From Microseira sp003486305 (GTDB taxonomy: Bacteria; Cyanobacteriota; Cyanobacteriia; Cyanobacteriales; Aerosakkonemataceae): DNA of 64,000 bases. The notes beneath the pieces are model-generated. The model ran no database searches. It worked only from the letters and a program-made list of their open reading frames with translations, and had not been told where the DNA came from. Numbering within the stretch: the first letter of the stretch is position 1; the number at the start of each line of letters is the position of its first letter. Both the position numbers and the translations under genes were made by a program. The DNA is taken from the NCBI GenBank assembly GCA_031969655.1, contig DALYJX010000005.1:33018-97017 (forward strand), in the 5' to 3' direction. Shown here piece by piece: positions 44,186 to 53,500 of the stretch.

Positions 44186-46189
44186 TTACGGGCATTGCTT
44201 GATTTTTTGGCGGTTACTAAGCATAGCACCGATACATGCGATCGCAGCAACCATCGCTAACCCGACAACAGAAGAAGGTTCGGGAATCGAAGTAGGAGTA
44301 GGTTGCTGATAAGAATTACCAGCAAGTTTGACCAATCCAGAGCCATCAATTCCAATACCTGTAGAAACAAGAAAATCCTCGAAAAAGCTTTCCATAAAGT
44401 CTACTTGCTGACTGGAAAGCTCGCGCAAGCTGGGGTAAAGTTCAAGGAAATCTGCCACTGTAGAAATATCGCTGGGCTGTTGATTACCAGCAAAACTGAG
44501 CAGATTTCCCGATGTTGAATCGAGTTTGGCTAACCAAGTATCAAAAGACCCTGCATTATTAGTTCCCAAAGAACCCTGAGTAACTCCTGTGACGAAAAGG
44601 TTACCAAAGTTGTCGCTGGTAATACCGTAAGCTTGCTCGAATTGGGAAGTGCCAAACTGTTGCAGCCATAATTGATTCCCATTGGTGTCAAACCTAGCCA
44701 CCCAAGGGTCATAAGATCCAGCGTTATTTCCTCCTAAGTTGCTATTGGTATATCCGGTGAGAAAGATATTGTCCTGCGAGTCAATGTTGAGGTGAAAAGC
44801 TTGATCGTCACCAGCAGATCCAAACTGTTTAATCCATTGCCGATTTCCTTGACTGTCATATTTAGTTAGCCAAGAATCGTAAGTTCCGGCACTATTTCCG
44901 CCTAAATTACCCAGCGTCCATCCCGCCGCATAAACGTTGCCTTGACTGTCGGTATCAACTCCCCATGCCCAATCATAATCGGGCGTGCCGAATTGTTTTA
45001 GCCACTGCAATTGACCGGAATTGTTGTCGAATTTACCTAACCAAGCATCATAAATTCCCGCATTCGTTCCTGCTAAATCTCCGAGAGTCCATCCTGTGGC
45101 GTAAACGCTGCCATCTTTGCCGACTGTAACGCGGTAAGATTCGTCAAAAGCATCGTCTACACTTCCAGTTTTTGTGAACCACAACTGGTTGCCGTTGGTA
45201 TCAAATTTAGTCACCCAAAAATCATCGGTAGCAATCTCGATAGATGACCGGACATCGATTCCCGATAGGTAGGCGTTGCCATTATCATCTACATCGATGC
45301 TAAAGGCTTGAAAAATTATATTTTCCCCAAATTGTCGAATCCATAATTGATTCCCATTGCTGTCATATTTAGCGACCCAAGCATCGGTACTAGATGCTTG
45401 TTTGGGTGATGCTAAATTACCGGCGGTAATCCCCGATACATAGAAATTACCTTGCTTGTCTGTGGCGATGCCGGAGATGGTATCGATATCTGAAGTGCCT
45501 ACTTGTTTGGTGAATAATAGATTACCTTGGTTGTCATATTTAGCCACGAAGGCATCGCGAGATTCGCCGTTATTCGACCCTGCTAAAGATCCAGTTGTTC
45601 CTCCTGCTATATAAATATTGCCAAAAGGATCGGTGGCAGTTGTGGCGCTGAGATCGAATCCTGAAGTTCCTAATTGCCGAGTTTGTGGTAAGACGGGGCC
45701 TTGTGGTGCGGTGTTACCTTGGTAATTGAAATAGTTGGCGGCTAAATTTAAATTAGAATTGCCAAGTAAAAAGCTGATGACATCAAATCCAGTTTGTTGT
45801 GGCTGAACTATTGCCGATCCAAGTCCAATATCTACTAAAAAGTAGTCATTGGCTGTGCCGTGTAGCTGAATGATATCTTGTAAGGGGTTGAAGTCAGTGA
45901 GTAAAGCAAAGTCGTTTAAACCGAGAATTTCCGGATTGCCGTTGGCATAGTAAGGCTTTTGCCATTCGCCTAAAATAAACGTATCGTTCCACGAACGAAA
46001 ACCGGGATCTTCTACTGTTAAATCGCCGTTGATTAGGTCAATTTGCGTTTGATTGGGAGTCGTTACAATCGGTTGATAACCTAGAATGGTATCGTTCCCT
46101 GTGCGAGCAAATATGAGTTGACTGGGGCGAAATCCTGCGGCAAGATCGCTGTTAGGTGTGTATTGGTTAATGGTAAATAGTTGAGCCAT
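44186..46189 (-). CDS. SBBP beta-propeller protein with PEP-CTERM anchor
   Basis: 667 residues. After a unique N-terminal domain (about 1-175, TGNDTILGYQP) come seven repeats of about 55 residues of the type DxxGNxYxxGxTxGxLxG...D-W-V/L-x-K-Y/F-D, each ending QLW-x-x-QFG, as expected for a seven-bladed propeller (about 185-570). A short helical region follows, then PTSIPEPSSVVGLAMVAAIA with a basic tail, a PEP-CTERM sorting signal recognised by exosortase. I see no N-terminal signal peptide from the annotated ATG. The role is unknown; surface exposure is inferred. Confidence 0.85.
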   Translation of the reverse strand: MAQLFTINQYTPNSDLAAGFRPSQLIFARTGNDTILGYQPIVTTPNQTQIDLINGDLTVEDPGFRSWNDTFILGEWQKPYYANGNPEILGLNDFALLTDFNPLQDIIQLHGTANDYFLVDIGLGSAIVQPQQTGFDVISFLLGNSNLNLAANYFNYQGNTAPQGPVLPQTRQLGTSGFDLSATTATDPFGNIYIAGGTTGSLAGSNNGESRDAFVAKYDNQGNLLFTKQVGTSDIDTISGIATDKQGNFYVSGITAGNLASPKQASSTDAWVAKYDSNGNQLWIRQFGENIIFQAFSIDVDDNGNAYLSGIDVRSSIEIATDDFWVTKFDTNGNQLWFTKTGSVDDAFDESYRVTVGKDGSVYATGWTLGDLAGTNAGIYDAWLGKFDNNSGQLQWLKQFGTPDYDWAWGVDTDSQGNVYAAGWTLGNLGGNSAGTYDSWLTKYDSQGNRQWIKQFGSAGDDQAFHLNIDSQDNIFLTGYTNSNLGGNNAGSYDPWVARFDTNGNQLWLQQFGTSQFEQAYGITSDNFGNLFVTGVTQGSLGTNNAGSFDTWLAKLDSTSGNLLSFAGNQQPSDISTVADFLELYPSLRELSSQQVDFMESFFEDFLVSTGIGIDGSGLVKLAGNSYQQPTPTSIPEPSSVVGLAMVAAIACIGAMLSNRQKIKQCP

Positions 46190-46513
46190 TTGATTTTAAA
46201 TCCTTTGCGTTAGTGAAATGGTGCGTTACGAAGAAAGCTAACGCACCCTACGATAGGTGATGGAAATGTTTGCGATCGCTCTGCCTCTGGCACGTTACGC
46301 GATCGCTATTCGTGTCGAAAAAAACTCTTGTTCAATTCAATATTTCCCGCATCGATTCATAGATGAATCGGCGGTGTTACCGAATGCAGGTAAGTTGACA
46401 AATTAACTCACCCGCTTATTTTCAAAGCGATAAAGTCAAAAAAATCTCTCCCAACTGAGTCACCCTAAACTCAGTCTGCCAAACAATGTATTAGCCTCTT
46501 GTTTGAGGCTTAC
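46190..46513. other. Intergenic region, no gene seen
   Basis: 324 bp upstream of the SBBP gene, AT-rich, containing HIP1 octamers near 46274 and 46300. It presumably holds the SBBP gene promoter; no boxes assigned. The trailing part near 46490 has cctcttgtttgaggc, a small inverted repeat. Confidence 0.4.
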
Positions 46514-46852
46514 TTAGCACTTGGATTGAAACAGACGATTAAGGATTTGGTTTTGACTCTGTTTCACTATATCTAAGTACTCGTTGCGAGTTCCATCTAC
46601 GCGATAGTGGTCGCAGATTTGACAAAGTTTCAGGATATCCGATTGGCTGAATAGTTTATTGTGCTGGATTCCGGCATCATTCCGCCAACGCCAGAAAGTT
46701 GTGCGGTCAATGCGGCGATCGCTATCGGGCCATCGCCGTCTGGATAGGAATTCTAGCGTTTCTTCTTGACTGAAGTAATATCCTGTCGGCAGTTTAGAAA
46801 ATTCCTGCTTTAACTTGAATAACGAAATCAGAGGATTTAGTTCAGACAGTTT
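46514..46852 (-). CDS. Small protein with a helix-turn-helix-like segment
   Basis: About 112 residues from the ATG at 46852 (an upstream ATG at 46867 adds five). It contains YYFSQEETLEFLSRRRWPDS and RTTFWRWRNDAGI, the latter looking like a recognition-helix region, followed by FSQSDILKLCQICDHYRVDG. No family recognised. It could be a small DNA-binding regulator; iterated TGCAACT motifs lie about 180 bp upstream. Confidence 0.55.
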   Translation of the reverse strand, partial: KLSELNPLISLFKLKQEFSKLPTGYYFSQEETLEFLSRRRWPDSDRRIDRTTFWRWRNDAGIQHNKLFSQSDILKLCQICDHYRVDGTRNEYLDIVKQSQNQILNRLFQSKC

Positions 46853-47033
46853 CATAAGCAACTCCATTCAATGGGACTTAGCCTGGATTCCACATTAATA
46901 ATGGTGCAGTACAGCAATTTTTTTGCGTGCTACCTACCTATGGAGAAATTCAAAAGTAAGCTTGAACTTACAGCATGTGCTTTCATCGCATCAATCTGCA
47001 ATTAAATTAATAGTAAACTGGTTGCTACTCAAT

Positions 47034-47062
47034 TGCAACTCATATGCAACTTACGTGCAACA
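47034..47062. promoter_or_regulatory. Three TGCAAC(T/A) repeats at 11-bp spacing
   Basis: Copies at 47034-47040, 47045-47051 and 47056-47062 place the motif on one face of the helix, an arrangement typical of cooperative protein binding. An operator role for the minus-strand gene at 46514-46852 is inference. Confidence 0.4.
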
Positions 47063-47074
47063 TTTACTATCCCA

Positions 47075-47127
47075 CCCAGCAAGGGTGGGGCTACACAAAC
47101 AAAGCCCGCCTGCGCGGGCTTTGAAAT
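47075..47127. repeat. Palindromic repeat (gcccgcctgcgcgggc family)
   Basis: cccacccagcaagggtggg followed by ctacacaaacaaa and gcccgcctgcgcgggc, the same units as in the MITE-like interiors. Confidence 0.8.
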
Positions 47128-47153
47128 TGAATATATTTTCAATGCAATAATTT

Positions 47154-47438
47154 CTAATCTTTTTTCTTCGCTCTTGTTTGCTCTTCAGAAGCAGCTAATA
47201 ATTGGCGCTCTAGTTCTCTGACGCTAATGCCTAGTTCTGAAGCTGTTTTGACTTTCCATTCTTCAAGTTCAGCTTCGTGTTGTTCTAACCATTCATGGAC
47301 AATTAGGCGTGCCATTTCAGCTTTACGAAGCGTCTGGCGGCTGGCATGAAAAATCAGGCGCTGGTTATCAAAATTTGATATTGAGAGGAAAAATCTTTGA
47401 AGTTTTGTCTTGTCTAAAAAGCCTGAATTGTTAGCCAT
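47154..47438 (-). CDS. Small helical protein of unknown function
   Basis: 94 residues: FLDKTKLQRFFLSISNFDNQ, then a helix-rich second half (RLIVHEWLEQHEAELEEWKV, ELGISVRELERQLLAASEEQ) and a basic end RAKKKD. No signal peptide or membrane span. Composition suggests a small coiled-coil or DNA-associated protein. Not recognised. Confidence 0.5.
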   Translation of the reverse strand: MANNSGFLDKTKLQRFFLSISNFDNQRLIFHASRQTLRKAEMARLIVHEWLEQHEAELEEWKVKTASELGISVRELERQLLAASEEQTRAKKKD

Positions 47439-47711
47439 AAAATTATCTAATTTTTGACTTAGACTTTATTAAAATTACCTCACTGGCACCTCCCTAAAAT
47501 CTGTCTACAGTAACAATCGAATATTGTAAAATTGTATTAACAATACTCAATGGAGATGTGAAAGGTTAGGCGCAATCAATAAGAGCCGATGTGCTGCCTT
47601 ACTAGCAGATGATTGTTGTTTACAAGGCTGATTTAATTTTATGGCTTGGGATTTAAACCAGTCTACCTACATGCAACATTTTTGAAAAAATTTTGCGATC
47701 GCTCCGAAGTT

Positions 47712-48962
47712 CTAGCCGTTAAATTTTTTAAACACCAGGGTAACATTGTGTCCTCCGAAACCAAATGAATTAGAAAGGGCAACTTCAACTAATTGAGTGC
47801 GACTCGTTTTGGGAACGTAATCTAGATCGCAATCAGAATCGGGATGATCTAAATTGATCGTGGGTGGAATTGTGTCTGTATTTACGCTCATTACTGTTGC
47901 GATCGCTTCAATTCCTCCCGAACCTCCTAACAAATGTCCGGTCATAGATTTGGTCGAACTAATAGCGATTTGATACGCATGTTGTCCTAAAGCTTGTTTG
48001 ATTGCTAAAGTTTCATTAACATCGTTTGCGGGTGTGCTAGTACCGTGAGCATTGATATAACTTACTCGATTTGGAAATAAATTGGCATCTTTTAATGCTA
48101 GTGCGATCGCTTTGGTAGCGCCAAGACCTCCAGGTACGGGAGCAGTCATATGATAGGCATCAGAAGTGAGAGCATAACCGACAATTTCTGCGTAGATAGA
48201 AGCGTTGCGATTGAGTGCATGTTCTAGTTCTTCTAAAATTAGAATGCCCGCTCCTTCTCCCATGACAAAACCATCGCGATCGCGGTCAAAAGGACGACTG
48301 GCACGAGTTGGTTCTTCGTTGCGAGTTGATAGTGCTTTAGCGACTGAAAATCCAGTAATTGCGATGGGAGTAATTGCTGCTTCCGTACCGCCGCAAATCA
48401 TTGCGATCGCATCCCCTCGTTGAATTAATCGAAACGCTTCTCCCACCGCATTCGCTCCGGCAGCACAAGCAGTAACGGTACAAGAATTAGGGCCTTTTGC
48501 GCCTGTATAAATCGCTGTAAGTCCAGAAGCCATATTAGCAATCATCATCGGAATCATAAACGGACTACAGCGATCTGGGCCGCGAGTGAGGTAAACTTCT
48601 TCTTGGTCTTCCATTACTTTAAGACCACCCACACCGCTGCCAATTAACACACCAATTTCAGTTGCATTGCGGTCGTTAATTTCCAGTTTGGCATCTGCGA
48701 TCGCTTGCAGACTCGCACAAACTCCAAACTGAGCAAAGCGATCCATCCGTTTAATATCTTTACGATTTAAATAATCGCCCGGATCAAAACCTTTGACTTC
48801 TCCGGCAATTTGACAAGGCAAACAACAGGCATCAAATAAAGTAATTGGCCCAATGCCACTGCGCCCCTCAATCAGTCCTTGCCAGTATTTTGCGACTGTA
48901 TTTCCCAGAGGGGTAATGGCTCCCAAACCTGTAACGACAACTCGCTTTAATTTAAATGACAT
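47712..48962 (-). CDS. fabF: 3-oxoacyl-ACP synthase II (KAS II, FabF-like)
   Basis: Condenses malonyl-ACP with acyl-ACP. At 416 residues it is complete: VVVTGLGAITPLGN, the catalytic Cys in VTACAAGAN, the two histidines in NAHGTSTPAND and MTGHLLGGSGG, and FGFGGHN at the end. It is the last gene of the minus-strand biosynthetic run, 108 bp after the glycosyltransferase, and not next to acpP as the housekeeping copy usually is in cyanobacteria. It may therefore be a dedicated copy providing or lengthening the fatty acyl substrate (inference). Confidence 0.92.
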   Translation of the reverse strand: MSFKLKRVVVTGLGAITPLGNTVAKYWQGLIEGRSGIGPITLFDACCLPCQIAGEVKGFDPGDYLNRKDIKRMDRFAQFGVCASLQAIADAKLEINDRNATEIGVLIGSGVGGLKVMEDQEEVYLTRGPDRCSPFMIPMMIANMASGLTAIYTGAKGPNSCTVTACAAGANAVGEAFRLIQRGDAIAMICGGTEAAITPIAITGFSVAKALSTRNEEPTRASRPFDRDRDGFVMGEGAGILILEELEHALNRNASIYAEIVGYALTSDAYHMTAPVPGGLGATKAIALALKDANLFPNRVSYINAHGTSTPANDVNETLAIKQALGQHAYQIAISSTKSMTGHLLGGSGGIEAIATVMSVNTDTIPPTINLDHPDSDCDLDYVPKTSRTQLVEVALSNSFGFGGHNVTLVFKKFNG

Positions 48963-49032
48963 TGGAGTTTGCTCCCGTTTTACTTAGCCGGATTAACTCT
49001 TGATTAAACCTCTGGCTAAAATATTGACACCC

Positions 49033-49147
49033 GCCAGGGATTTTAATCCCTGGCTAATAGCGAAAGTCCGTTAAAACGGAATGCTTTTATTATCTTTGGT
49101 CGGTTTTAATCGACTTGATCTATTAGCCCGGAAATTTATTTCCGGGC
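49033..49147. repeat. Palindromes at the 3' end of the glycosyltransferase gene
   Basis: gccagggattttaatccctggc just downstream (49033-49054) and gcccggaaat/atttccgggc arms at 49126-49135 and 49138-49147 inside the coding sequence (residues 416-423). They belong to the same style of dispersed unit as one in the PKS linker. Confidence 0.75.
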
Positions 49148-50393
49148 GGGAATCGACTTTTTCAAGAGGTTTATTCTCCTCACTCACACCGATTAGCTTC
49201 TGATAGAAATGATTCAAATTTTGACATCCTTGCTCAATCGAGAAATGCCTCGAATCTTGCAAGGCTTGCTCAATCAGAGCTGTATTGTTATTTAATAGCA
49301 CTTTTTCAATGCCATTGGCTAATTTTTCCACATCATTAGGTGGGACGAGATAGCCATTTATACCATCGAGTATATACTCAGATACCGCACCGCTCTCGAC
49401 AGTTAAAACTGGAATCCCTGAAGCCATCGCCTCTACTACCGTTCGCCCAAAGGTTTCGTAAGGGGAAGGACTACAAAATACATCGCATGATGCTAGTAAA
49501 TTGGCCTTCATTTCTCCCAGAATAAACCCGGTAAAGTGGATGTGAGGCACTTTTTCGGCAAGACGTTGCAAGCGCTCGACCACCTCAACCGGGCCATCTC
49601 CAGTTATTATTAAAGAACAATTAGGTTGTCGGCGTTTTAATTTTCCGAAGGCTTCGATCAGTAAATCAACTCGTTTCTCGAAGCCAAGGCGACCTAAAAA
49701 GAGCAAAATTTTGTTATCTTTTTCTTCGGCAGTTAACCAAGGTTCTAAACATTTACGATTGCGACGATTGGGACTATAGATAGAAACATCAATTCCTAAA
49801 AATGGGATGGTTTTGACGTTAGGAATGCCTAATTCTTTACAACTTTGGCTGGCGGCGGTGCTGGCACAGATGGTTGTATCGATTTGACGATATAAATAAC
49901 TGGCTAATTGAGAACTACGGGCAAGATTTCGCAACCATTGCCAACCCGGATAAGCGGCTGAGAAGTTGTACAGATCTGTATGATATTCGGCTATGTAAGG
50001 AATCCGATGTTTTTTGGCATAGCGCAGACCTAGTAATTGCCAAGTTCCTAATAAGAAAAAGCGTTCAACATCGGTGATAATAATTATATATGGCTGATAA
50101 TATTGTAGCTTTTTCCTAATGTAGCTGGCGGCGATAAATTTGGGTACGTGGGTGAGTTTATAAGGCAGCCAAGGTTTTGAGGGATAGCGTTCGATAATCA
50201 AATTTTCGTTTTGATGAAGCCCTAATGTAGGATCTGATTTCTGTTGCCAATCCGGCGCAAATACAACCACGCGGTAGTTCCCTTGTTTGGCAAACCATTG
50301 GGCGCGTTCCCAATTAAAATGAGAAACACCGCTCACATCGGGAGGAAAGCCGGTTACAAGAAAAGCTAGGGTGTAAATTTTATTAGATTTCAT
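49071..50393 (-). CDS. GT4-family glycosyltransferase
   Basis: 440 residues. It has a Rossmann-type N-terminal half (LAFLVTGFPPDVSGVSHFNW) and a C-terminal half with KILLFLGRLGFEKRVDLLIE, SLIITGDGPV and the EX7E motif SPSPYETFGRTVVEAMASG. It should be a retaining, nucleotide-sugar-dependent enzyme. The last 25-30 residues (RPEINFRANRSSRLKPTKDN) are unlike the family and part is encoded by a palindromic repeat. It directly follows the PKS (107 bp) on the same strand, so the likely acceptor is the PKS-derived alcohol. Confidence 0.9.
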   Translation of the reverse strand: MKSNKIYTLAFLVTGFPPDVSGVSHFNWERAQWFAKQGNYRVVVFAPDWQQKSDPTLGLHQNENLIIERYPSKPWLPYKLTHVPKFIAASYIRKKLQYYQPYIIIITDVERFFLLGTWQLLGLRYAKKHRIPYIAEYHTDLYNFSAAYPGWQWLRNLARSSQLASYLYRQIDTTICASTAASQSCKELGIPNVKTIPFLGIDVSIYSPNRRNRKCLEPWLTAEEKDNKILLFLGRLGFEKRVDLLIEAFGKLKRRQPNCSLIITGDGPVEVVERLQRLAEKVPHIHFTGFILGEMKANLLASCDVFCSPSPYETFGRTVVEAMASGIPVLTVESGAVSEYILDGINGYLVPPNDVEKLANGIEKVLLNNNTALIEQALQDSRHFSIEQGCQNLNHFYQKLIGVSEENKPLEKVDSRPEINFRANRSSRLKPTKDNKSIPF

Positions 50394-50441
50394 TAATTTT
50401 CTCCCTAATAACTGTTTCCTAGTTTCTCGTTTCTCGTTTTC

Positions 50442-50500
50442 TCGTTCCCAGGTTCTACCTGGGAACGCATATTCTAGAGGCTCTGCCTCATCTGCCTAGT
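50442..50500. repeat. REP unit between PKS and glycosyltransferase genes
   Basis: cgttcccaggttctacctgg(gaacg) followed by gaggctctgcctca; same family as at 42318 and 56744. Confidence 0.85.
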
Positions 50501-53500
50501 CTATCGATTCCCAATTCCCACCTTTGGACTCTCCAAGAAACCGCTGCGAATGAAATGGGAGAAATAGGTATTGATCAATTTAGAATCAACGGGAGGACAG
50601 ATAATGGATGTACCCGCCAGACTGGCGACTGTTTGCTGGCAATTGAGCTTGACTCTTCTTTGTCCTAATTCTGCAAAGGTGAGTTGTTCTTTAGACCATC
50701 TTCGCAGAAAGAAAGGTAACAAACCGTTTAAGGCATTGTCTTTAGATCCAAGAGTTTCTATGAGTTCTGCTTCCCATGCTTCATAGGCAATCTGTCGCAC
50801 TGGATAGCCGAATTCATCGATCCAATTTGCTACTTGATTCCAACTGGAATAATGGGGATTGTTTAAGTGAAATGCTTTTCCTAATGACTGCTTTTGCTGG
50901 GATAGATAAACGATCGCTTGGCTGACATAATCGACAGGAACAATCGTAATGGCGCAATTCATATTGGGCATACTTCCCATTTGAATGCAGCCTTTAAGAA
51001 ATCGGCAGGTAAAATCGTCTGTATTCCAGAATCCTGTACGGCTATCTCCTGCAATTAAAGGAGGTCTGTAAATAGAAACCGGAAGTCCTCGCGTGCGGGC
51101 GATGGTTACTAATTTTTCTGCTACCCATTTAGTTTGGGTATAACCAAGGTCTATTCCCTCGGTATGAATAATTGGCTCGGATTCTGTTACCTCTTTATCG
51201 TAATAACCCGATGAATCAAAAACTGCATCGGTTGAAACATAATGCAGGGGTTTTACTTTAAATTGGCAGGCTAATCTGAGAATTTCCTGCGTACCCAAAA
51301 CGTTTGTTGGTTTTAATGCCGAGTAAGGATAGACAAAGTTTAAAACGGCTCCATTGTGATAAATGACATCTATTTTACGAGCCAATTTGTCAAATTTTTC
51401 GGCTGACAAACCCAACTTGGGTTGAGATAAGTTACCAACAACTGGAATAATTCTATAACTCCTTTCTTCCTCCCAAAGGCTGTAATCTTTCAGGTTTTTT
51501 TGGATTTTTATCTTGCCTGATTCTGCATCTTCTGCCCGCACTAGGCAATAAATATCTGCTTCAGTCTGATTCAAGAGTTCTTTGAGTAAAAAGGCTCCTA
51601 AAAATCCGGTTGCACCCGTTAAAAGAATTGCAGCCGTTTGTGCTGGTTCGGTATCAGCAGTCTCAGGATAAATTGAATCGTCTAAAATAGCTTCCTCATT
51701 GAGATCCAAGACATGCGTTGTCACCTCCAAAGTGGAATTACCGGGGTTAAATTGCTTCAGCAATAGCATTGCCAGCGCGGCGATATTGGAGGCTTGCAGA
51801 AAATCGGCTACGGGTAATTCAACCTGTAATTGAGACTGAATTGAATTGACCAGTTCAATCGCTACAATCGAATCCATACCCAGGTCAAAAAGACCTTGCT
51901 GAGAGTCTGGTAATTGTGATAATTTCAGTGATTTGGCGACTTCATTTTGCAGGAAAGTAATTAAAATATTTTGGCGTTTCGATATCGCTGCCGACTCTAA
52001 TTGTTGTAGAATTTCTGACCTTTGATTCGATTGTTGAGCGAGCGTTTTTTGTGGCTGTGCGGCAATTTGTTCTAAGAGCGATCGCTTCCCTCGAGCCTCA
52101 TACAATCCTTTGAACAAACTCCAGTCAATATTGGCGACAGTTGTTTGGACGCAGTTTGTCCCCAACAGGTATTCTAGAGATGCGATCGCTTGCGTTGGTT
52201 GCAATGCTTCAATCCCCATTCTAGACATCCATGTCTGAAATTCTTCTACCGCCATACCACCGCCAGCCCAAGGCCCCCAATTGATGCTTAAAGCGGGCAA
52301 TCCCAATTTTTGACGGTAATAAGCTAACAGATCGAGAAAATAATTTGCCGCCGCATAATGGGCTTGTCCTTTAGAACCCCAGACCGAAGAAATTGAGGAA
52401 AAACTAACAAAAAAGTCTAACTTTATTTCCTGGGTAAGTTGATGCAAAATCCAACTTCCTATTACTTTAGGACGCAACACAGACTCTAGGCGATCAGGGG
52501 TCATGTCTGCGATCGCTTCATATCCAGGCACGCCCGCCGCGTGTACAATTCCTCGCAAAGGCGGCATGGATATTTTAATTTGATCCAGCACCCCGCGTAT
52601 GTCGGCTTCATTAGCCACATCGGCTTGAGCAACTAAAATTTTAGCTCCCAATTCTTCCATGCGGCTAAGAGTTTTTTGCACTCGATTGGAAGCCCCGCGA
52701 CGCCCAATTAACACCAATTTTTTGGCTCCCCTTTCCACCATCCACTGAGCAACTGTTAGTCCCAAAGCTCCCAAACCTCCGGTAATCAAATAAGTACCAT
52801 CTGCCTGTAAGGTTAATTTTTGAGACTCTGGTAATTGCTTCCTGACTAAACGGGCGACGTAACGCTGTCCATCCCGAAAAGCGAGATGATCTTCCCCTTG
52901 AGAATCTACAATTTCTGCTAATAAATTTGCAGCTTCAACCTCAGTTATTTCCTTGTCTAAATCGATCGTTCCTCCCCACAATTCGGGATACTCCAAAGCC
53001 ACAACTTTAGCCAATCCCCACAAAGGAGCTTGAGCCAGGTTAGGCAGCGAAGAACCAACGGGTACTGCACCCTGCGTCACTAACCACAACCGAGGTGAAA
53101 ATTGGGAATTGGAAATGTTTTTACCCAGTTTATGGATTAAATACAAAACGCTACCAACTCCCAAAATTTGAGCTTGTTCTAGCGTGTAAATTTTTAAATC
53201 ATCTGTTGATTTCGCGTCTAAACTCCACAGGTGGATGATTCCCAGTAAAGGTTGAGCAAGATTTGCTAAAGCGTCTTGAAATAAACGCTCAAAATCTGCG
53301 GGAGAAAAAGGTTTGATGCTCCAAGTTCCGCTTTCTTGGTTTTGATAAGTGTCCCCAGCATAAACCAAAATGCAGTTATCACCCCTTGCTTGCAAGACTT
53401 TAGCTAAGGTTTTTCCAAAACCTCCCCTATCAGCAAAAATTAGCCAACTACCCCGTTTATCAAACTCGTTATTTGTCAAGTTACGCGGTTTGGGCTGCCA

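Noticed and set aside
46505..46535. Single attgaaac-type CRISPR repeat end
   Set aside because: Only one copy, no array, and it lies at the 3' end of a small coding frame.
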